Source: Verticillium longisporum
Lineage: Eukaryota; Ascomycota; Sordariomycetes; Glomerellales; Plectosphaerellaceae
Reading direction: 5' to 3'
NCBI GenBank assembly: GCA_019188255.1
Contig: JAETXT010000013.1
Coordinates: 1,054,001 to 1,118,000 of the forward strand
DNA: 64,000 bases
Shown one piece after another: positions 1 through 10,406 of the stretch (the stretch's first letter is position 1; each line of letters opens with the position of its first letter). The notes under the pieces were generated by a model that saw only the letters and a list, made by a program, of their open reading frames with translations, did no database searches and was not told the origin of the DNA. The translations under genes were made by a program, and so were the position numbers.

Positions 1-1205
1 CCATCGCAGACCGTGCTGAGACACGGCCGTTTTCGATCAACGCGATGCTAATACCTCCGACCGATAGACCCTCACTCTCCCCAAGCCCCTTGTCGAGTTT
101 GCCAACAAGCCCATGATTCTACACCAGATCGAGGCTCTGGCCGCTGCAGGCGTCACCGATGTGGTTCTTGCCGTGAACTACCGTCCCGAGATCATGGAGA
201 AGCATCTTGCTGAGGTACGTCATCTATACCGCCGGCTTCTTGTTGCAAGCGCAAATAGCTCTCTCTTCCCAGCTGGGTCAAAAACTGACATGTCGCTGTT
301 GTTCACAGTACGAGGAGCGATTCGGCATCAAGATTACCTTTTCGATCGAGACCGAGCCTCTCGGTACCGCTGGCCCCCTGAAGCTCGCGGAAGACGTCCT
401 CGCCAAGGACGATGCTCCCTTCTTCGTGCTCAACTCGGACGTCATCTGCGACTACCCCTTTGAGCAGCTTGCCCAGTTTCACAAGAACCACGGAGAGGAG
501 GGCACCATTGTCGTCACCAAGGTTGAGGAGCCTTCCAAATATGGTGTCATTGTCCACAAGCCTAACCACCCCACGCGTATCGATCGCTTCGTTGAGAAGC
601 CTGTCGAGTTCGTCGGTAACCGCATCAACGCCGGCATGTACATTCTCAACACCTCCGTGCTCAAGCGCATCGAACTGCGCCCTACCTCCATCGAGCAAGA
701 GACCTTCCCTGCCATTGTCCGCGACGGCCAGCTCCACAGCTTCGACCTTGAGGGCTTCTGGATGGATGTTGGTCAGCCCAAGGATTTCCTCACCGGTACC
801 TGTCTGTACCTGTCGTCACTCACCAAGAAGGGCTGCAAGGAGCTGGCCCCTGCTTCCGAGTCTTACGTCCACGGCGGCAACGTCCTGATCGACCCCTCCG
901 CCAAAATCGGCAAGCACTGCCGTATTGGCCCCAATGTCACCATCGGCCCTGGCGTCGTCATCGGCGACGGTGTCCGTCTCCAACGTTGCGTTCTGCTATC
1001 CGGTTCCAAGGTCAAGGACCACGCCTGGGTCAAGAGCACCATTGTCGGCTGGAACAGCACTGTCGGCAAGTGGGCTCGTCTCGAGAACGTCACGGTGCTG
1101 GGAGACGATGTCACCATTGCTGATGAGATTTACGTCAACGGCGGCAGCGTTCTTCCCCACAAGAGCATCAAGGCCAACGTTGATGTGCCTGCCATCATCA
1201 TGTAA
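1..1205 (+). CDS. MPG1: GDP-mannose pyrophosphorylase (mannose-1-phosphate guanylyltransferase), 5' exon outside window
   Basis: The enzyme makes GDP-mannose from mannose-1-phosphate and GTP in the cytosol, feeding N-/O-glycosylation, GPI anchors and cell-wall mannan. Coding exons seen are 68-214 and 309-1205. The first in-window exon opens with [16 protein letters not shown], the residues that follow the N-terminal GGxGTRLRPL nucleotide-binding motif, so a single short 5' exon (about 17 codons) lies off the left edge. Positions 1-67 are the end of that intron, with a gctaat-like branch site near 47-52. The middle holds the transferase fold ([19 protein letters not shown]). The C-terminus is a left-handed beta helix of hexapeptide repeats ([16 protein letters not shown]) and ends VDVPAIIM. 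The reconstructed length of about 364 residues matches the family exactly. The gene appears intact. Only the 5' truncation by the window is notable. Confidence 0.96.
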
Positions 1206-2216
1206 CTGTTCCATGTGTTGCTGGCACCGGCACCGAAAACGAACCAACGGCGAGGATGTGGCAGACTTGCCCTGCTCGTACTTCTCCAGCTTCTCTTCTC
1301 ACCACACTCTTGCAAATCATCACTCTTAATCATTCAGAACACAACTCCACTCTCGAGAGCAGACGAAGAAACCATAATCCAAAAATATCGAGGAGACGTG
1401 ATCCATGGCGACGACCACTCGTGCTGCTCTAGCACTCAGCGCGTCGAGGGGGAAGAAGAAAACGGCGGGCCTGAGGCACAGATGGCACTTTTGGTCCATT
1501 TTCTCGACGCCCTTTCCGGTTCATGCTTTGATTTCCTGTCATCTTGTCTGGATTGCATGGACTTGTATGTATAGCAGGCACTCGCACTTGTTTGGACCTT
1601 TCTTGGAAGCGTGTTTTTTTTTCCCTCGGAACGGAAAAAAAGGGGGGGTGGGGGAACTGGCACGAAAGACAACACACGGGGTAGAGGAGGAGCGACAAAC
1701 CGCAAAAAAGTGTGATACCCACCAGCGTGGGTTTGCTTCCAAAATTCTTGTTGTCTGAGCCTCAGGGGAGAAGGGAGGTTCATCTGTCTGAATGGCCTCT
1801 GTCACTTCACTACAACTGCCTCGCAGTGCGGTCTGGAAATGAGGGTTCATGCGACCACTTTCTCGAGGGTCCAAACTTTCCCTGGTGTTCTTGTACCACC
1901 TACTATCTGCAGACACAGTTAGATGTGACAGGCAAACAGACCACAGATACCCGGCATGATGAATGAAAAGGAAATAAAACAAAAGGGGTCAAACGAGGTT
2001 ACTATTCCGCAGCAACGGGAGAACTTGAGAGAACTCGCTACGCTTGTCATGCTCCGACGTCTAACTTGGCTAATTGCTCTGCCTTTCGATCAGCTCCTGC
2101 CCAGCCATACCAATCCTTCCATGCTGGCCTCGAGCCAGCTGCGCCAAAACACCAAGCCAAACACCCAATCACATCGATCCCAACGCCTCCGCCGACAAGG
2201 TCTCCGCCCACAGGGT
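1206..2216. other. intergenic, 3' flank of GDP-mannose pyrophosphorylase
   Basis: No coding region, tRNA or repeat is supported here. There is a T7 run followed by an A7G7 run near 1614-1648, which is probably untranslated or spacer sequence. Short open frames lack coding character or family resemblance. Confidence 0.6.
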
Positions 2217-2513
2217 CTACGCCGCCATGGCGACATCCGCCCTGTTACGGTCCTCCGCTTCGATTCGCGCCTTCTTGCGCGCACGCTCTTCAGCCGCGGC
2301 ATCTAGGTACCGCTTTCGGACCGCTGACCACTGCTCTTCCACGGCGGTTAGGTACAGCCCGTAGTCGGGCCATGGCGCCCCGTTCTTCAAGGACGGCTCG
2401 TCTTCTGGCACGACGCGCCGAAACTTGCCCTTGGCCCACCACTGCTTTAGGCACCCTAGCTCCGCTTCGGGGTCCAGCATGTCTGCATCTCCGTCCTGTA
2501 CATGGGTTGCTTC
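2217..2513 (-). other. in-frame 98-codon open extension downstream of the glycerol kinase stop
   Basis: Reading on from the TAG stop of glycerol kinase in the same frame, 98 sense codons follow before a TAG at 2219-2217. The encoded segment starts EATHVQDGDADMLDPEAELG and contains LKQWWAKGKFRRVVPEDEP and YLTAVEEQWSAVRKRYL. It ends in a charged Ala/Glu/Arg-rich helix. It looks like protein (balanced composition, amphipathic helix at the end) and not like a 3' UTR. An internal ATG at 2480 would give an 87-residue free-standing protein. I do not recognise the family. It could be a C-terminal extension reached by readthrough or restored if the TAG is an error. It could also be a small independent gene, or chance. 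Confidence 0.4.
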
Positions 2514-4391
2514 CTAGTTCATGTGCTCCAAGTCGAACGGAGCATCCTCATCGCTGGAGGAGGCCGACTGTTCATCTTTAGCCGTCGCATCCTCATCCGT
2601 AGCCCATCCGCGGCTCATCTGTACGGCCTGGCCCCACTTGCGGTACATCCTTTCGCATTCAGCCTTCTTCTCCGCGTTGGGCTCGAACCTCCGAGTACCC
2701 TGCTTGCGTGCGTTCATAGCAATCAGCTCGTCCATCGTCCAAGCACCGATGCCGAGGCCGGCGGCGTAGGCGGCGCCGAGAGCCGTAATCTCGTGCATGG
2801 CCGGACGATCAATGGGAATGCCACTGATGTCAGCCTGGGACTGCATGCACAGGTCTGAGTTGGACAGACCGCCATCGACGGCGAGAGAGTCGAGATGACT
2901 TCCAGATTGCTTGGCCATGGCGTCAAGGATGGCCTTTGCCTGATAACATGTGGCATCGAGAGTTGCTCGTGCGATGTGTCCCTTTTGCGTAAACTGAGTG
3001 AGACCGACTGATGACACATTAGCATTCGAAAACTTGGCACAACGGGGCCTTGGGTAACATACAAAGCGTGCCTCGAGCATCATCGATCCAGTATGGTGCA
3101 AGCAGGCCGCTAAAAGCAGTGACGAAAACTACACCGCCCGAATTGGGCACCGAGTTCGCCAGCGCATTAATATCATGGGCATCGTTGCCGAGACCCAAAT
3201 TCTTGACCAGAAACTTGACACCTGATCCCGCTGTCGCGATACTACCTTCGAGTGCATATGTTGCCTGGCGAAACTCACCCGTCGTCGCAAAATCGTATGC
3301 CACGGTGCTAATGAGGCCCGAACCAGAACCGCGAAGATCCGGCCTCTCCTTACCGACATTGTACAGAAGGAAGCAGCCGGTGCCGTAAGTGTTCTTGGCC
3401 TGACCTGGTGCAAAGGCACATTGTCCAACCAAAGCCGCGGATTGGTCCCCAAGACAACCCGTGATACGAACACCCTCCAGCGGACCGGAAAAAATACTGC
3501 CAAAGGCGTTCGGATCAGACGATGAAACGATACGCGGAAGCCCCAGGGGGTGTTTGTCGAGGCCAAAGGTTTGAATGATGCTATCCTCCCAGTGTAGGGT
3601 CCTCAGGTTCATAAGCATGGTGCGAGAGGCGTTGGTCGAATCGGTGACATGGACAGGCTCCTTGGCCTTGGAGCCGCCATTGAGGCAGTACACAAGCCAT
3701 GTATCCACGGTGCCAAACATGGGGTGACCATCCTCCCAGTCCTGACGGACCTCGTCGGCGTTATTCAGCTGCCATGATAGCTTGGTGGCTCTAGGATACG
3801 ACGGGGCCGGCTGACCACTGAGATCAGATACCGTCTTGCTTGTTGGCTGCTCGTTGATTTGACGCGCCTTATCCGCCGTGCGCGTGTCTGACCAGACGAT
3901 GGCGTTGTGGAGAGTCTCGCCGGTGCGACCGTCCCAGACGATGGTGGTCTCCCGTTGATTGGTGATGCCTATGGCTCTCAGGTCGTCTTTCGTGTGACCA
4001 AGTTCTACAAAGTCGGCAAACGCGGCCTCCATACACGTAGTGACGCTGTGGAGCAATTCTTTGGGATCATGTTCATGCCACCTGTGATTGTCGGGTCAGT
4101 AAGGTGGTCACCCATATTGTCTTGATTCGTGGTCCCATGGATGACTGACCCAGGGTGCGGGTGATGGTTCTCGATCTCAAGCTGGTGTTTCGCTACAGGC
4201 TCACCAGTGGCAACCTCAAAGATGATGAAGCGAGTAGAGGTTGTGCCTTGGTCAATGGCGCCGATGAAACCGCGCTTGCTGGGTTCCTCTACACCGTTGG
4301 CCAGCCCGTCGGCAGCACCATTGACAGTTTCATTGTGAACGCCGTTAGGGAGGCCGTTGGATGTACCATTAACATGTGTGCGATCCGCCAT
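2514..4391 (-). CDS. GUT1: glycerol kinase (FGGY family)
   Basis: Phosphorylates glycerol to glycerol-3-phosphate with ATP, the first step of glycerol use. Three exons: 4391-4150, 4081-3063 and 3007-2514, giving 584 residues. The splice phases restore ENHHPHPG-WHEHDP and DDARGTL-FGLTQFTQKG. Seen motifs are GAIDQGTTSTRF (residues about 44-55), GITNQRETTIVWD, the GDQSAALVGQ and YGTGCFLL phosphate loops, and LAVDGGLSNSDLCMQSQADI near the C-terminus. The first 40 residues are a low-complexity Asn/Gly-rich tail absent from bacterial enzymes. I chose the ATG at 4391 because the upstream in-frame ATG at 4583 would add a non-conserved leader. The C-terminus after residue 560 is an acidic Ser/Asp tail ending in EHMN. 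The frame then stays open for 98 codons beyond the TAG (see separate entry). Confidence 0.95.
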
Positions 4392-6366
4392 GATGAACTT
4401 CTTCTGACAGGGATCCAACTCCTTTGCGCCGGGGAAAAGCGACCAGCCCGTGTTTGGCTGGCTGGTATATAAGATGAAGTAACCGTAAGACTGGCCCTTG
4501 AAGAAGATGTTCCGGATAGTGATGATCGTCAGTGGATCGTGGGTATGCTGGTGCGTTGAGGTAGGATGGGAAGCGAGAGACAAGAATGGCCGTCGAGGAA
4601 AATGCGTTACGGCGACGACATTTCACGGCAGCGACTACCCCCACCTCCACATCGCCGCAACTCGAGACGAGCAAGTGACACTCACCCCACAGCAGTCCTC
4701 CCCCCCCCCAGGCTGGGGCATGCTTTCCCTCCCGTGGCGCCCCCTGTTGGCCTCAAAAGCCCTCAAGGAGAATAGACTCGGTGGGGGTCCGCGACTCGTT
4801 GAGAAGGCCTCGACATTCCGCCCGTTCGGTAAGAAAAAAGTTGCTTTGCTCCCCTAGAGCTCGATCGATTCAGGGTCTGGGCGGGCGCCGATGGTCGGGA
4901 TGATGTCAGAAACGGCAAGGCCATTGGCGGATTAATTGAGGGGTTATTGTCTCTGTCCCTGGCTAGCCACTTCAAGCCGTGCTCGGCGCCGCTCGGCTGG
5001 CTCGGTGAGTGCCGGTGGAGGTCTGAAGGGTTGGTGGGCCTTTGGCATCCTTGGAGAGATCCCACGCGATGGGGTGGCCGATCCGGTCCTGCCGATCAGT
5101 TTGATCTATGAGGATTGCCTTGCGATTTAATGGTAAATGGTGAGGTGGACCAGTCTTGGTTTCCTTCTGAAGTGCTCCAGCAGACGGTAGAAGGCGTTGA
5201 TGATCCGGTGACCTTAGCATAGGGGTTTGACAATGTCAATCAGATTCAACTCGGAAACATGACTTCAGGTTGCCACATGATGCTTTAGTTCGCTCACCGA
5301 GTCCATCTTTGTAAGACTTTAATGAGGGTTGGAGCAGTCTTTTGATCCGAAGGACTAGATGTATTGCGCCTGCTTACACGATGATGATCCACTAACTGCT
5401 TAGGTAGGTACACCGAGTGTCCTTTGAGCATCTGCCATTCATCGACAGCCAGACAGAGAAATAAAAAAAACCCCATGTGATTCAAAGACACCAACGTCCA
5501 GCTAGGCCTAGTCCATCCCCAAACTTCGGACGTCACACATGATTGCCGGCATGGAATAGATTCCGTCTTTTCCTCGTGCTTGGCGCCAGGGCGGTCCGTC
5601 GTCGTGCCATTAGCAGCCGGGCCATGGCAGCTCGGTGTCTGCTCGCCATTCTGACCCCCACTTTCGGCCAACGCATCGCAGCCTGGCGACGAGGCTATTT
5701 TGTGAGCGCTTTTGTCACATATATTCTGCCCTCGTGCCCTTGCACGTCTGCCCATGCCGTTTTGCACTGCGTTGTGCAAGTGAAAGAGCGCTTGGTCTCA
5801 AACCGCTCAGCAGTTCAGGTGTCACCACGAAGGGAAAAGAAGCATGACGACAGTGGTCGCGACAGTTTGTCGCGACTAGTATACTGTGACTGTTGTGGAG
5901 TGAAGCTATCTAATCCGGCAATCTTTCTTTGCCCCCCTTTCCCGTTTTGTCCCTTGTGCTCCGAAGCACACCCAAGCAGCCGCCTCCCCCGCGGCTTCTC
6001 CGGGTATCCGCAGCCACTTCTCTTTGTTGAAGGCTGTCCTCGACCCCGACCTTGCCCCAGCATCATCGTCAACATCCCCTCCGCTCTCCAATCGACACTA
6101 AATTGTCCCCCGGTCTCCGGCCCGTCGTTCACATGTCAAGGAACCCGGCAGAGGCGTGTAGCCTCTATCCCGTGACGCAGGACCGACCTGTCTCGGGCGG
6201 CGCGCCCCAGGAGTCTGTATGTGAAGATCTCCTCCCACGGGACGAGCGATCGTCGCCCGCGCGGGGGGGTGAAAAGCCCTCCCTCGCGCCAAAGGGCGTT
6301 TCGTCCCGCCCTCTGACGCGGCAACCATCATAGCTGTTGAAGCTGGCCCCCCCTCTCGGGCCTCAT
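4392..6366. other. intergenic, upstream of glycerol kinase and downstream of OPI3
   Basis: About 2 kb with no supported gene. It holds the glycerol kinase promoter and leader near 4392-4900. Open frames in 5290-6330 (up to about 210 codons on +) are proline/arginine/serine-rich, match no family and overlap open frames on the opposite strand, so I do not call them. Confidence 0.55.
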
Positions 6367-7238
6367 TTACCGCACCTTCTTGGCCTCCTTGCCAGGGCCG
6401 GCGGCGGCCCTCTCGCGGTCGCGCTTGGCGTAGATGCCGGCAGTGAAGGGGTTCTCATAGCGCAGGGCGACGGTGTAGACGGTCAGGACCCAGAGGGTGA
6501 GCAGGATGCCGGCGGGCTTGCCGTACAGTAGGGCCGTGCCGAGGAAGCTCATGGTGGAGCCGTTGTACATGGGCGCGTCGGTGAGGCTGAAGGGAAAGCC
6601 CGTGACAATGTCGTCCATGAGGATGCCAAAGTAATCGCCGAGGAAGGTGCCCGTGATGCCGAGGCGGTAGGTTGACGTGATGACGAGCACGTTGCCAGCG
6701 GCGAGGAGGGCATAGCCCGCGTAGTTGGCGAGGTCGGTGTCGAGAGCCGGGTGCGTGGGCTGGTGGCGCAGCGCGCGCTCGTAGAGGCCGTCGCGGAAGA
6801 GGCCGAGCAGGAAGATGGTTGCGGCGAGGGCGTAGCACGCCGTCTGCGAGCGGCCGCCAAAGAGCTTCGTCAGGAGCTTGTTGTTGTATTCTATCAGCGC
6901 CGAGCGGGGATGGTCAGTTCTCGGTTGGGATCGTGGTATTGCTTGGCGAGGTCGAGCGACCCTACGCACCTTGTCTCGCAACGATGCTGGAATCATGTTA
7001 GCCAGGTCCATGCGGGATCAAGAGAAACTGAATACTGACTTCCAGAAAAGAGGGTTGAACATGATCGCACAGGCAGACGCTGTTCACGCCTCGTCAATAA
7101 GAGCTTCCCCAGACTTTTGGCCCAAGCTCCCCAGCGGGCGAGCACCACGTAGGTACGTCATGGGGCTCTCCACGTACCAAAGAGGGACTTCTGGTTGAAG
7201 TCGACCAGAGCCGGGCTGACATTCTCGACGGGTGCCAT
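6367..7238 (-). CDS. OPI3: phospholipid N-methyltransferase, OPI3 type
   Basis: Catalyses the later methylations of phosphatidylethanolamine to phosphatidylcholine in the ER membrane with S-adenosylmethionine. Four exons: 7238-7178, 7079-7040, 6986-6970 and 6890-6367, giving 213 residues (yeast Opi3 has 206). Spliced frames rebuild the conserved N-terminus MAPVENVSPALVDFNQKSLF, then ASACAIMFNPLFWNIVARQ-EYNNK. The body has several hydrophobic helices, the LGITGTYLGDYFGILMDE-like core (here LGITGTFLGDYFGILMDD), VTGFPF, and PMYNGSTMSFLG. The tail is basic (KRDRERAAAGPGKEAKKVR). Exon 3 is only 17 nt and encodes IVARQ with split codons at both ends. A start at 7011 would read through intron sequence and is wrong. 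All introns are GT-AG. Confidence 0.95.
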
Positions 7239-7777
7239 CTTCGAAGACGATTTATGTGGTAGAGCAACGGGGGTTCATGCGAATTTCTAGGAGCAAAAGA
7301 TGTGTAGATGGTATGAAGGCAGGGGAGAAGAGAAAGGAAAGGGTTTCGGTTATGGGAGCTTGAGGGTTATCCACTTTTAAGTGTGATCGCTTCCAGCCTG
7401 GCCAGGGTGGTGTTTGGCTGGCTGTTCTGCACTGTTGCGAACATTCACGTGGCCTGAGCACCATCCATGCCACTGGCAACAATCGGCTCAAGTGAGCTAG
7501 CTGTTTTCCAACTGGTCACTTAACTCCCGCTGCTGTGTTATCAGTGCTGCCCACGAACCCAGATGGAAAGCCAACATGTTCGAAAAGCCCCCCCCCCAAT
7601 CTGATCCAATCCTAGACTTCAAGTTGAAACTGAGAGTTACGATTTGACTGTATGTATGCCTCATAGAGGTACTGCTTCCCACTGATCCTGAACGCCTCGC
7701 TCCCAGAAATAAGAATAATGCCCGACTAAGACGCTCCGTGAACCGACGCCAACTTCATATCACATCAGAGACCGTCG
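7239..7777. other. intergenic between RXT2 and OPI3
   Basis: Promoter side of OPI3 and 3' side of RXT2. A C9-10 run lies near 7588-7597. Nothing else is supported. Confidence 0.6.
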
Positions 7778-9456
7778 CTACCTTCGGTTTCTGGTCTTCT
7801 TCGTCGACGTGCCAATCTCCTCCTCTTCCTCGTCCTGACCCTTCTTCAAGTCTTCCGTCAATCCCCACTCCTCCTTGTCATACCAGTCCTCGCCATCAGA
7901 CATATCACGATTTGGCCCACAGTGCGCCTCCGCTTTGGACCACCGAAGCACAGTTTTGCGTAGTCGGTCAGCCTTCAGGAGACCTTCGTGTAGCTTCTCC
8001 GCTCCTCGGCAGACCTCTTCCTGTTTCTGCACATAAAGTGCAACGAGCTGTCGCATGTCGTTGGCCTCGTCCACAGAAAGGCCACCTCGGTCCGGCTCTG
8101 CATTGACCGGTGGCTGGTAGAGTGGGTGAATGAAGATATCCTCGAGAAGTTCCGACACCACAGACATGGCTTCACTGCCATTCATGGCTTTAACCGTGAG
8201 TCCAGAATGCGGCAGCGAAGTTCTGGGAGGCCCATCTGCATGTGCGTCTGAATGACCATTCGTGGTGGGTGCTGGTTCATTGCTATTGCCAGTGCCGTTG
8301 ACATGCTCGCTGTTCTCGCCAGAGGGCTTTTGCACAACTGGCGGATCCCCTGCGCGGTTCGGCACTGCACCGTCTCCGTTTGGTATCGCGACTGCGGCGT
8401 CCGGCTCGGGTTTGTCGTCCGTCTGAGGCACCGGCTCTGAACCGTCCTTGGTGTTTTGCGGGTTCTCCGTAATCGTTTCATCCGGATCAACCATCGAGAC
8501 ATCGCCCTCCCCTGTTCCTGCTGTCGTCGGGTCTCCCGTCTGATCGCCGACCGCAGACCTCTCGTGGCTATCGAGAGTCTTGCTCAGTATCGTTTCGTCG
8601 TTGGCAACAGAAGCTCCGGGCTCGCTGGCGTTTTGTGCGACAGCTACCTCCTGATTCTGTTGTCCACGGAGGGGAGCAAAATGGTCGTTCGCAAACAGAC
8701 CAACATCGTCCGAGCCGAGCATCAATTCGTAAGGGGCCCATGTGTGATCGCCAACGAGCCTCGTGAAGAGGTGCTTGATTCGCCACAGAGATTTGTTTTC
8801 TTTCCGCATGATGTCGCAGCTCTGATCCGCGAGGCCAGTAAGAGTTTTTGAGACGAAGGGTTTTGAGAGGGTAGGATGTGTCGGAAGATCGGTCGAAGCT
8901 GTGAGGGGCGCGAGCAGTTCTGCAAAAGAGAATTAGTGTTGTTCCTTCGGTCGGGTACGAAGAGGCACGCACGTTCAAGGCGGACGTTGTTGTAGGGGTC
9001 GAACTCGGCGGCGGCAGCGACAGCGTCCTGGGCGCGCTCGTCGTCGTCGTCGCTCTCGACCTCGTAGCCCTCATCGTCAACAATGGGAGCATTACGATGG
9101 ATGATGTACCGCTGCTGGCCGGCGTACTCAACCTCCTATTCGTTGTTAGAGTTGGCCGGCATCAGTCACATGGTGACAAAAAAAAACTTGCCTCTTTGTA
9201 GACTTCGGGGCCGGAGGGAGGTACAAGCTGGCCCTGGTGCGCAAATAGAGCTCGCCTCTTAAGCTTGTTGCCGCGATTGCTGTAATGTTCAATTTCGTTG
9301 TCGGAATCGGACTCTGCGCAAGGAAGCGGTTAGCGACACCGAAGTAAGTGCTGGGACAACGAACGAAGTTGGGTAGGCCGGACCATATGCGGTTCGCTTC
9401 ATAGCTTTCTTCATCGCAGCGACTGTTTCGCTTATGATTGCTTGTTGCGAAGCCAT
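7778..9456 (-). CDS. RXT2: RXT2-like subunit of the Rpd3L histone deacetylase complex
   Basis: Nuclear subunit of the large Rpd3/Sin3 histone deacetylase complex (role known from yeast, inferred here). Four exons: 9456-9384, 9313-9192, 9135-8973 and 8919-7778, giving 499 residues. The N-terminal RXT2 domain is clear: KLKRRALFAHQGQLVPPSGP, VYKEEVEYAGQQRYIIHRN, and later LPTHPTLSKPFVSKTLTGLA followed by MRKENKSLWRIKHLFTRLVG. The middle (about residues 220-330) is disordered, rich in Glu, Pro and Asn-Gly. The C-terminus has a conserved helix region (ELLEDIFIHPLYQPP; EANDMRQLVALYVQKQEEVC) and an acidic basic-tipped tail. Intron 2 has a GC donor (AG|GCAAGT). The donor of intron 1 (gtccgg) is weak but is fixed by reading frame. 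The gene is divergent from TRAPPC11. Confidence 0.9.
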
Positions 9457-10406
9457 CGCGGGAATGGGTGCCCCAGGGCAGTGTTTTCGGAGGTTGTCGT
9501 GGGGCGGTGGTGACGGGAGGTTGATCGGGGGAGCCCAGGCGACGACAGTCGCAAGACGCCCAGAGAGTGGGGAAGCGTTTGTGTGTCTTGGTGGAAAAGT
9601 TTCGAGAATAAGATGGATGATCGGAGTACGAAGCAGTGCTTCTAATGAGCGCTGTCGTGGCGGTGAGGTGTGGGGGAAACACAGGTCTCAATCTCTGCGC
9701 ACAATGCTATGACGAGGCGAGGCAGGAAGAAGAGCACGGCAAGTGGACGATGCACGGAAAGAGAGACAGACACCGACCGCGAGGCTGCCAGCTCAAAGCC
9801 TATCCAGGCTGTCTCATGAGCGCATGTCCTGCTGTACGGCCAATCAGAGACGCGCCCTCACTGGCGCACCCAAGCACTTTAGGAGATAACGCCAGTCCGA
9901 TACGGGCCTTCCAGCTGGCAGCGTCCCACAGCGGCCCGCTGGACACATCGATAGCCAGGTTGCCAGGCCCTCACTGTAAAGTTTCCCCTTGCGCGGTCAG
10001 GTACGCCTGCTCGGCCTGTAAGGACCAGAGCTCCACTTCAATGGGGTTAGCGCCGGGCTGTAGCTAGGCGTGGGCAGGACCTGTGATGGCTGTCCAAGTG
10101 GGCTGTCGCATTCACTGCATCAGACCCCCAAACGATCAACACTCGTCAGCGTCTTTGCAGGACCTCTCGTTCTAGGAGTCAAATACGAATAGACCAGCAG
10201 CTTTGATTGCGCTGCCATCTGACTTTCGGATTGTGTACGGTATCCTAGTCTGAATTGTAAGTGTAACCAAGGTCTCGACCCAACTTCTCGATCATTTCTG
10301 TCCTGACCCAATACTCTCAGATTGATAGATCCGATTCGCGTCATTACCCTGCCGACCGACAAATACATACTCTCGGAATCCTTTACCAACCCGTTTTGTT
10401 GCCAGC
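9457..10406. promoter_or_regulatory. divergent promoter region of RXT2 (-) and TRAPPC11 (+)
   Basis: 950 bp between two divergently oriented starts, so both promoters must lie here. No coding region is supported and I recognise no specific operator. Confidence 0.5.

Noticed and set aside
5543..6175. 210-codon open frame on + between glycerol kinase and OPI3
   Set aside because: Low-complexity, no family, opposite-strand frames equally open; GC-rich spacer behaviour.
6970..7011. OPI3 start at 7011 (MDLANMIPAS)
   Set aside because: This reads through two introns; the spliced N-terminus starting at 7238 matches the family.
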